From Chrysochromulina parva (taxonomy: Eukaryota; Haptophyta; Prymnesiales; Chrysochromulinaceae), in contig PJAB01001231.1 of NCBI GenBank assembly GCA_002887195.1, forward strand, positions 1 to 16,169: DNA of 16,169 nt. Reading direction: 5' to 3'. How positions within the stretch are numbered: position 1 is the first letter of the stretch; each line of letters opens with the position of its first letter. The notes beneath the pieces are model-generated. The model searched no databases. It saw only the letters and a program-made list of their open reading frames with translations, and was not told where the DNA came from. This document shows, piece after piece, positions 8,327 to 15,150 of the stretch. The position numbers and the translations under genes are program-made.

Positions 8327-8473
8327 TGTTCTGTGAGTAGGGTTGCCGGCGAGCGGGCGAGCGGTGGAAACTGCTTTCCTTTCTTGGTAGAAAACTTAGT
8401 TTGGATCTCGCGCGGTCACACACACCCCGACCTTCGAAAAGAACACGAAGGACCACGAAGCACAGCCGGAGAC

Positions 8474-10959
8474 ATGGGTCAAAGGCTGACATTGTCGGTC
8501 GGGAGCGCAAGGGGTCGCGGGAACACTGGTACCAAAACTGTCCTCACCACCGCCAGCACTCGGCCGTTGCGTACAGATGCCACCGCCACTAAGCCGACGG
8601 GCCGGCGAGTGCGGCCACCTATTGTGATCCAGACCCCCAGCCACGGAAGCAATAGCAGCGTCGGCGCGCCCTTGAAGCTGAGGCGGTGGCAGAAGAAGTT
8701 TGGGCGAGCACAAGAGTGGGTGCTGAGCCCGGGAGCGATCATCCGGAGCGGGCGTATGGCAACCCTAGTCACACGGCAACCAGTGCCGGCTGATGAGACA
8801 CGGCAGGTGATCGAGGCGGAGCTGAAGCGTGTGCGTGCGCTGCCGGCCGAGGAGCGCGAGGCGCTCGGCTCCGAATTCACCGACCCGGAGGCCATCTTCG
8901 CCTGCCTCGAGGAGGCAGACGGCAGGGCGACCGTGCTGCTACGCGCCTCGTGGGTACGCTCACTACGGCGCGGCCAGCTGTTGCCCAAGCGCGGATCACC
9001 GCTGCCGCCCGGCGCGACGATTGATGCGGCCGAGCTGCGCAAAATCTACAAGGAGGCGCACGGTCGCTCCGGGCAGCGCCAGGTTGCCATCCCCTTGATA
9101 GCCGTCTCTCACTATTGGCGTACGAAGGACCATCCAGATCCCCACGGTGAGACCCTCGCCATCCTCAAGACTGCGCTCGATCAGCGATGGGATGAGTTTA
9201 CGCGCTGCGGCGTGAGCGACCTCGGCATCTTCTTTGACTTTAGCTCGCTCTTCCAGCACCCGCGCACCGAGGAGCAAGCTCGTATCTTCGGCAAATCGCT
9301 CAAGGGTATTAATCTGTGGTACGACGCTCACCAGCACACGATGGCGCATGCAAGTGCTCACCACGGCTTACCAGCACACGATGGCGCATGCAAGTGCTCA
9401 CCACGGCGCCATATCTTCCCCACAGGTATGCTCACCAGCACACGACAGTGTTCATCGTGTCCGCAGGCACGACTGAGGCGCCCAAGCTGGCGCCGTCGCC
9501 GTCCGCTGGCAAGATCACCCAGCGCCGGCGTGCGTTCGCGTGGCGCCGCGAACCCCCGCCTTCTCGTGCCGAGACGGCGCGTGGCGAGCAGCTCGGCTAT
9601 CACGATAAGGGCTGGTGCACCTTCGAGTACGAGCTCTTCCTTGCACCTGGTTGCACCTGGTTGCACCTGATGGCACCTGATGGCACCTGATGGCACCTGA
9701 TTGCACCTGATTGCACCTTCGAGTACGAGGCCTCCCAAATGATTCAGGTGGCGAGCTCTGATTGCCCCTGAGGGCCACAGATGAGCTCTGATTGTCCCCT
9801 AATTTATACGAGCTCTCCCAAATTATATACGAGCTCTCCCTAATTAGGTACGAGCTCTCCCATATGATCAAGGCTGCGAACACGAGCGTGCGCTCCGACT
9901 GGCCGCTGGTACGTGCCTCTGATGGCCATCGATGACGCCCTGATGACGCCCGGATGACGCCCCGATGACGCCCGGATGACGCCCCGATGACGCCCGGATG
10001 ACGCCCCGATGACGCCCCGATGACGCCCCGATGACGCCCCGATGACGCCCGGATGGCAACCGTGTGTGCGTGCTCCGTAGCTGGTCGACCTCGGCAAGGC
10101 AGATCGGGCGGAGCAGAACCGAGCACACCGACCCGCGCCCGCGGAGCCTCTAGCCTTCTGTGCCAACCATCTGCACGGGAACAAGCGGTACACCAACGGT
10201 GCCGACCGCGACACGGTCGTGGCGCCCATTTTCCAACGTACGATCTTCGAGCTGCTCGGCGGCGTGCGCACGCTCAACTTCAACCGTCTCGGGTGGGGTG
10301 ACCACGAGGCGGAGCGGCTGGCGGTGGTGCTACCCCTCTGCCTGCAGCTCGAGCGCCTGGAACTTGTTTGGAACGAGATTGGCGATGGTGGCATCGTGGT
10401 GCTCGCGAAAGCGCTTCGTAAGCGCGGGGCGATGCCGCGGCTGCGAACCCTCTGCCTCTCATATAACTCATACGGCGACCTCGCGCTCACGGCCCTCTCG
10501 CGCGCGATCGCCAAAAAGGGCGCCCTGCCAGCCCTCCAGCGACTCGAGGTGAGCGGCCTTCGGAGCTTGGCGCTGCTGGCCGCGTGCCAAACCCGGGGGA
10601 TCGGACTCGTGACCGCCGGCAGCCTTCATGCATCACGCATCACCTCGTCCATCGGCGTACCGAGTCTTCTACGTGTGAGCTCACTCGATTCCAGCGAGGC
10701 GGAGACAGAGGAGGCGCCCACCGATCGAACAACCGAGTCGACCGACAACTTCGTGCAAGAGGAGAGTCTCTCAAGTGTGTGGGAAGCATGGAACGCAGCG
10801 ACGAGTAGGACTAGCACTGAGGAGCCGCCACTGCCTCGCACACGTGCGCCCAACATGGCGCCCAAGCCTGCAACTTCAGTTTCGCGCGAGCCGAATCCTT
10901 TCGTTGGTACTGTCCTGAGTAGCTTGCGTAGGCGCGCACTCGTCACGTTCCGCCTGTAG
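8474..10959 (+). CDS. HET-like domain plus leucine-rich-repeat protein, four exons
   Basis: Proposed exons are 8474-9318, 9426-9626, 9848-9908 and 10081-10959, giving 661 residues in one frame. ATG 8474 was chosen because the open frame upstream has no ATG; MGQRLT fits a possible N-myristoylation signal. Residues about 205-375 contain IPLIAVSHYW (212-215), DHPDPHG, IFFDFSSLFQ, TEEQARIFGKSLKGINLWYAH, TVFIVSAG and GWCTFE (344-349). This order resembles the fungal HET domain (SYxWG, WIDxxCINQ, RxWxxQE) and related TIR-like folds. After DWPLLVDLGKADR come about three RNase-inhibitor-type LRRs (LELVWNEIGDGGIVVLAKAL; LCLSYNSYGDLALTALS), then a Ser/Thr/Glu-rich tail. A receptor or cell-death signalling role is inference. 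The frames of the exons only join if the repeat-filled introns are removed. Confidence 0.75.
9319..9425 (+). other. Intron 1 of the HET-like/LRR gene (GT-AG, 107 nt)
   Basis: Donor GTACGA at 9319 and acceptor CCCCACAG ending at 9425 split a Trp codon (TG|G) and restore LWYAHQHTTVFIVS across the junction. The intron starts with a near copy of the exon that follows: GCTCACCAGCACACGA occurs at 9326-9341 in the intron and 9430-9445 in the exon. Confidence 0.75.
9330..9407 (+). repeat. Two identical 38-bp copies, 40-bp period
   Basis: Copies at 9330-9367 and 9370-9407 are identical over 38 bases and separated by TT. Both lie inside intron 1. The perfect identity suggests recent duplication. Confidence 0.95.
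9627..9847 (+). other. Intron 2 of the HET-like/LRR gene (GT-AG, 221 nt)
   Basis: Donor GTACGAGCTCTTCC at 9627 and acceptor CTAATTAG ending at 9847. The exon resumes with GTACGAGCTCTCCC, nearly the same as the intron's first bases, so splicing gives WCTFEYELSHMIKAAN. The intron also holds an intermediate copy of the junction (TGCACCTTCGAGTACGAG at 9616-9633 and 9712-9729), the decamer array 9641-9720 and a 21-bp repeat at 9807-9861. Confidence 0.7.
9641..9720 (+). repeat. Decamer tandem array (TTGCACCTGA type), 8 units
   Basis: Eight contiguous 10-bp units: TTGCACCTGG twice, TTGCACCTGA, TGGCACCTGA three times, TTGCACCTGA, then TTGCACCTTC, which merges into a copy of the exon. Read from GATTG the unit is GATTGCACCT. 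Confidence 0.95.
9807..9861 (+). repeat. 21-bp spaced TACGAGCTCTCCC repeats crossing the acceptor
   Basis: TACGAGCTCTCCC occurs at 9807-9819, 9828-9840 and 9849-9861, each 21 bp apart with AT-rich spacers. The first two lie in intron 2; the third is the start of exon 3. Confidence 0.95.
9909..10080 (+). other. Intron 3 of the HET-like/LRR gene (GT-AG, 172 nt)
   Basis: Donor CTG|GTACGT at 9909 and acceptor CTCCGTAG ending at 10080, phase 0, giving DWPLLVDLGKADR. Most of the intron is an 11-bp array. CTGGT precedes both the donor side and the start of exon 4, a weaker echo of junction duplication. Confidence 0.7.
9931..10051 (+). repeat. 11-bp tandem array (GATGACGCCCN), 11 units
   Basis: Eleven contiguous units from 9931 to 10051 read GATGACGCCC followed by T, G or C, with a decayed unit GATGGCAACCG after them. 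The array lies inside intron 3. It is a simple tandem repeat without spacers. Confidence 0.97.
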
Positions 10960-11297
10960 AGCTCGAATGGCCAAGGAAGGCTCGTCGGCTGCAGCGTGCC
11001 GAGGCATGTGAGACGCGAGACGCCTGCCTTGATGCGTTCTAGGTGAGGCGAGCGGCTGCGACACCTAGAAGTCGACCTAGAAGTGAATCGATGTAGAAAG
11101 CATATGAGCGGCACCGGTGAGCCGAGCCGGGTGTGTGAGATGCTTACGGTGATTTCCGCGCCCACGCTAGGCACATATCGCACACTGTAACGTATCTAAC
11201 CTCCGCGCGCCAGATCTGGGAATCGTCGCGGCACCAGACGATTGTGCAGACGGACGCACGTCGCACCGGGGTCCGGGCGGGCCAGCCCGGCCCCATC
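10960..11297. other. Gap between convergent genes, nothing coding seen
   Basis: The region holds the 3' flanks of the plus-strand LRR gene and the minus-strand Cys/Pro-rich gene. ACCTAGAAGT is repeated at 11063-11072 and 11075-11084. No ORF, RNA gene or clear terminator was recognised. Confidence 0.5.
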
Positions 11298-12239
11298 TCA
11301 AACATGACGACAGTTTGCCCTTCCGCGCCCACCCTTCTTCTTCTCATGCTTCTCCAGGCTCCTTCCCTTCTCAGCTCGCCGCGCCTCAAGTTGTCGCGCC
11401 TCTTCCTCATCCGACTCGTACTCGTCGTCCGTGCCGGCGCTCATTACGGCGCTCTGATAGTCGATGCTGGTGGCAAGGACCCCTCCGCCCTCTGAGTGCC
11501 CGTGTGAGCGCTTGCCCGTCCGTCGTGCACCGCGCCTCTCCCTCGGCTCCACGTGGACCTCGTCATCCTTGAGATAGTACCAGAAGAGCACCTTGAGGCC
11601 CACCCCGAGGCACGCCAGCACTGGCAGCGCCGCCACGGCGTACACCACGAAGACTCGCACTGTCTTGATCGCCACCTCACGCATGAGAACGTGGGCGGCC
11701 CGTGGGGCTGGTGAAGGTGGGGCCGACGGTGGTGGCGGCGGTGGCGGCGGTGGCGGCGACGGCTGCGGCGGTGGCAGGTGGGACGGCCGCGGAGGCGGCG
11801 GCGGTGGTGGTGGTGGCGGTGGTGGTGGCGGCGGCACATCTGCCAGCGGTGCGAGTGGGTGTGGTGATGGTTTGGGAGGTGGCCGTGGCTTGGGCGGAGG
11901 GTCTGGAGGAGGTGGTGGCGACGGCGGCGATGGAGGTGGGGGGGGGCTAGCGGGTCTGCAGCCGCCGCACGTCTTGCAGCTTGGATTAAGGCACTCCCAA
12001 CGGCTGCCCCAGGCGCCCTTTTGCTCGCAAAGACGGCTGCACGTGACTGATATGTCAAGGTCAAGGTGACCTGTTGCTGACTGGCGGCAAGAAACTCCCC
12101 ACGAGATGTACTTGATACAATCTGCGGGGGATGCGCGCTCGCAGCGGCCGTCCGTGCCGACACAGAACATGCGTGCGCCACAACTCCTCAGCACCCTTGT
12201 CGAGAATGCTGAAGTTCGATACCTATCGCGCGCATGCAT
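11298..12239 (-). CDS. Cys-rich, Pro-rich single-pass membrane protein
   Basis: The minus-strand ATG at 12239-12237 gives 313 residues. Eleven Cys lie between residues 20 and 94 (for example LNPSCKTCGGC), suggesting a small disulfide-bonded extracellular domain. Residues 97-180 are an extensin/pherophorin-like poly-Pro linker (PPPPPSPPSPPPPP and a run of 15 Pro). A membrane helix at about 194-222 (FVVYAVAALPVLACLGVGLK) is followed by a charged cytoplasmic tail rich in Glu, Arg and Lys. The layout is that of a cell-wall or surface-associated type I protein, but no signal peptide precedes the Cys domain, so a 5' exon is probably missing from this model. The opposite strand reads as a Gly-rich shadow ORF. 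Confidence 0.75.
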   Translation of the reverse strand: MHARDRYRTSAFSTRVLRSCGARMFCVGTDGRCERASPADCIKYISWGVSCRQSATGHLDLDISVTCSRLCEQKGAWGSRWECLNPSCKTCGGCRPASPPPPPSPPSPPPPPDPPPKPRPPPKPSPHPLAPLADVPPPPPPPPPPPPPPPRPSHLPPPQPSPPPPPPPPPPSAPPSPAPRAAHVLMREVAIKTVRVFVVYAVAALPVLACLGVGLKVLFWYYLKDDEVHVEPRERRGARRTGKRSHGHSEGGGVLATSIDYQSAVMSAGTDDEYESDEEEARQLEARRAEKGRSLEKHEKKKGGRGRANCRHV

Positions 12240-12498
12240 TCTACTCCATTCGTTTCAGGACCCTCTCGGTCAGCCACACACCCACAAGCCCCGAAAAGGC
12301 GTGCGTGGCCGTGGGAGGCGCTCACTGCGCGCATGCATTCCCCCAGGGATGGCTCTATAATAGCATCTTCCGGTCCTGACCTCTTGTGGGGCATGTTCTG
12401 CGCATGTTCTGCGCATGTTCTGCGTCGGCTTTTTATGGCCGTCATGCGTCAAAGTAACTTTCTATGGCAAAGTTAATGGCGAAGTTAAACCGTCAAAG
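12240..12498 (-). other. Gap with 11-bp repeat and duplicated ATG context
   Basis: GCATGTTCTGC is repeated exactly three times at 12391-12423 (11-bp period). GCGCGCATGCATTC occurs at 12329-12342 and around 12228-12241, the second copy covering the predicted ATG of the Cys/Pro-rich gene. AAAGTTA-type words recur at about 12450-12505. The AT-rich word CTATAATAG lies at 12354-12362. A 5' exon and intron of the minus-strand gene may lie here but could not be joined in frame. Confidence 0.4.
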
Positions 12499-14615
12499 TT
12501 ACTTCTGTGGCGACACACTCTCCTTGAGCGCCTTCTCAGCAGCCTCCACTTGACGCAGCCGCTCATCCACCGCAGCGAGGCGCTCGTTGACGGCCTCGCG
12601 CTCCTTGGCAAGCTCCTCAAGCGAGCGCACGGGCGCACGAGCCTGAGGGGTCGCCGGACGCGCTGCGACAGACGCGACTAGCGCGAGCGGCGCGGCGGGT
12701 GCAGCGCCCGCGGCGCCGCCCAAGTCGGCCGCGACCACAAACGAGTCCACAAGCTGCTCAAGTTCTTCATAGCTCTGAGGGTACTTGTCCCACCGCTGCC
12801 GCGCAGAGGCTGCGAGTGCGAAGCTGAAGAGTAGGGCCGAGGTGAGCTCGCGCCAGGGCCCCTCGGCAGCGAGGGTCCACCGAGCCATCCGGCTGAGGCT
12901 CGCGAGATCGGCGGCGCTCGGCGGCTGCTCCTCAAGTTTCGGCAATGGAGCTCGCAATTCGTCGAGCAATGAACGCTCCGCCTTGCCTCCTTGTGCCAGC
13001 GTCGCCAGCATCGTCTTGACCTTCTCCTGTCGCTCGAGCTCGAGCCGCTTGCGAGCCACCGCCTGCACCACCGCCGGGGTCCACTGCTCGTCGCAAAACG
13101 CGCGGCACTGGGTCCACACCTCGGCGAGCTCGTCGCGCGCCGTGTTGGGCACCATCCCCACCACGGCGTCGAGCACGCTCGACGTGTTGAGCGGGCCGAG
13201 CATCCCGTTCCAGCGCTCGTCGGCCTCGACGACCAACGCGCCCGCGACTCCCTCGGCCTCTAGCCGCTCGCGTTCCGCCTGGTCCGCCTTCACCTCCGCC
13301 TGCACGAGATCCCAGCTCTCAGTCGCAATCAGTCGCAATCAGTGGCAATCAGTGGCAATTGACGAGACTCGCCTGCACGAGATCCCAGCTCTCATTCGCG
13401 AGTTCTGTCGCGAAGACGCCGACAAGCACGAGAGCCCCCAACCCGACCAGCAGCAAGACGTCTTTCGAGTCGTCCAGAGAGGCGCCGTCCAAGATCTGTG
13501 GGAACCACCGAGCGCACACGGTGGCGAGGGGCGCCGATCATTAGCAATCGACGGCACTCGGGGGCACTCAGTGGCACTCGGGGGCACTCAGTGGCACTCA
13601 GTGGCACTCGGGGGGCAAGCACTCAGGGGGCACTCAAGGGACAAGCACTCGTGGGAAAGCACTCAGGGGGCGCGCCCGCCCGCACCTGCTTGGAAAGCAC
13701 GCCCAGGTACGCATCGAGTAAGTATGGCTTGAGAGAGCCGAGAAAGTAGCCCGCGGCGAAGGTGAGGGGGCTGAGCTTGGAGGTTCCGTAGATGTAGGGG
13801 TACGAGCCTGTGGGGATGGGTAGGACGGGAGAGAGGCGGAGCACGAAGACCGTCTTGAAGCCATCCGCCTCGACCACCTTCGCGAGACCGCGCGCCACCG
13901 GACGCTTCTGAATGAATCCCGCGACACGCTCCTGCAGCAGGCCGCGCGAGAGCGAGAGCGCAATGAGCGAGCCGAGGGTGGCGCCCACGGCCGAGATGAG
14001 CGCGCCCTCAAGCACGCCGCCGAAGAGGATCCCCGAAGAGAACGCGAGCGCGATCGCAATCACGTCGATCAGAAAGACCTTGGCGATCATCCACGCGCCG
14101 ATGAAGGCGACGACCGTCCAACCGCCGGCCTGCTCGGCGTACAGCAGGACCTGGTCGATCTGATCGCCGATGCCTAGGTCCGCCACGATGTCCAGACCCA
14201 AAGCCGACACGAGCGCCGCGCGCCCGCCGAACCGCAGCAACGTCGCGCCGAGCAGCACTGCCGCCGCCGAGGCCACAAACGCGGACTTGGTCGCCTCGCC
14301 CTCGGACGACTTGCCCTCCTGACGGCGCGCGGCGCGCTTCTCGGCCGTCTCGCGCGCATCCTCCTTGAAGCTGATCAGCGCACGGAACGAGCCGCGCGCG
14401 AACTCCTCGCGGGACTGCCACACCTCTTGCGCCGCCGTCTCCTTCATCTGCTCCTTCCAAAAATCCTTCATGCGAATGGACGGCGACCGCGCCGCGCACG
14501 CTGAGCGGGACGCCGCGGGCCGCATCTGCCGAAGCGCACTCGACATAGTCACGCACGTGCAGAGCACCGCGAATCGGCATAGCGGCGCGCGCGTGCACAT
14601 AAGCACTCTCGACAT
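12499..14615 (-). CDS. VTT-domain (DedA/TVP38-TMEM64-like) membrane protein, probably plastid-targeted, three exons
   Basis: Proposed minus-strand exons are 14615-13686, 13495-13373 and 13299-12499, giving 617 residues. ATG 14615 is the first in the open frame; the upstream extension begins at TTG. Residues 11-27 (PLCRFAVLCTCVTMSSA) look like a signal peptide and the next 20 are basic and Ser/Ala-rich, a bipartite plastid presequence. The VTT/SNARE-associated core spans about 165-310: GILFGGVLEGALISAVGATLG, RLSPVLPIPTGSYPYIYG and GYFLGSLKPYLLDAYLG. Exon 2 adds a membrane helix (VLLLVGLGALVLVGVFATEL). Exon 3 encodes a long, mostly helical C-terminal region ending in a coiled-coil-like segment (EREAVNERLAAVDERLRQVE). 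Family members shape lipid scrambling or trafficking; a plastid membrane role is inferred. Confidence 0.8.
13297..13393 (-). repeat. 24-bp exact exon duplication flanking an intron
   Basis: The same 24 bases occur at 13297-13320 and 13370-13393, a period of 73 bp. On the sense strand they encode ESWDLVQA at the exon 2/exon 3 junction. One copy is exonic upstream and the other spans the acceptor, so the intron is bounded by the duplication. Confidence 0.95.
13300..13372 (-). other. Intron 2 of the VTT gene (73 nt, apparent GC-AG)
   Basis: On the minus strand the junction reads CAG|GCGAGT and ends CTCGTGCAG|GCGGAG, phase 0, keeping ESWDLVQAEV. Apart from GC at the first two positions the donor fits CAG|GTRAGT. 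A GT alternative six bases upstream (GTGCAG, 79 nt) would also keep frame but drop Val-Gln. The interior is four decamers at 13321-13360 (sense ATTGCCACTG and ATTGCGACTG, two each). Confidence 0.75.
13496..13685 (-). other. Intron 1 of the VTT gene (GT-AG, 190 nt) with decamer array
   Basis: Minus-strand donor AAGCAG|GTGCGG at 13685 and acceptor GGTTCCCACAG ending at 13496, phase 0, joining VLSKQ to ILDGAS. Six exact 10-bp units lie at 13551-13610 (sense strand GAGTGCCACT or GAGTGCCCCC), followed by irregular GAGTGCTT-type copies to about 13670. GTGCTTTCC is shared by the end of exon 1 and the intron. TTGCTAATGA near 13540 is a possible branch site. Confidence 0.75.
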
Positions 14616-15150
14616 AAGCGACGTGTGCGGGATCGAAGTTGCTTGGAAAGCTCCGGCAGGAAAGCTTCTGGTGTGAACGGCTGTGAGCCGGAGTGAAAAT
14701 CCGAGAAGGTATCTCAAGGGAGGCTCCGCACACCTCGGTCAACACATGCTTGGAAAAGCCCACTGGCCGATCCGCCGATGATCCTGCTGTGGCTTGCCTA
14801 CGTCGGAAAGGGGTGGGGGAGTACAATTCTAAGTGCCCGCGCTCCTCCGCCCCCTAACATGATATGAGGGGTGGGGGAGTACATGCCCGCGCTCACTACG
14901 CGCTCACCCCTTGGCGCTCACGCGTGCGTTGCCTTGGGCCGGTGTGTGGCCTTCGGTCGGCCGAAGATGAGCGTTTAGATGAGCGTCTGGGGACACGCTG
15001 GTGCACGGAGCGCGCCTGCCAAAGTTGCATGCATTTCATTCACCAGATCCCTTTTTTGGTACCTATTATGTGGTTGTGCGATACACGCTCGCTCGCGTTC
15101 TTGAGGTGTTCGTGTTGTGGCTGTCGCTGACTGAAGTAGAGCCGTGTGGG
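14616..15150. other. Divergent intergenic region with duplicated G-rich block
   Basis: The region lies between the minus-strand VTT start and the plus-strand SGNH start. GGGGTGGGGGAGTACA occurs at 14810-14825 and 14868-14883, and TGCCCGCGCTC at 14834-14844 and 14884-14894, so a block of about 30 bp was copied with a small insertion. The SGNH frame is open from 14983 but has no ATG before 15151; an upstream exon is possible. No RNA gene was seen. Confidence 0.5.

Noticed and set aside
9931..10051. Possible CRISPR array
   Set aside because: The units are 11 bp, contiguous and lack spacers; it is a minisatellite inside an intron.
9515..10514. Two overlapping minus-strand frames encoding repeated ASSGRHRGVIG-type peptides
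   Set aside because: They are translations of the 11-bp intron array and its flanks; an 11-bp period gives an 11-residue peptide repeat in every frame without stops.
11593..12069. Gly-rich plus-strand protein
   Set aside because: It is the complement of the poly-Pro linker of the minus-strand membrane protein, which has Cys, membrane and tail segments in a coherent order.
12785..13732. 315-residue plus-strand frame
   Set aside because: It is antisense to exon 3 of the VTT gene and reads through both introns and the decamer repeats; no domain was seen.
14008..14826. 272-residue minus-strand frame overlapping the VTT gene start
   Set aside because: It is out of frame with the conserved VTT core and has the Arg/Gly-rich composition of a shadow frame.
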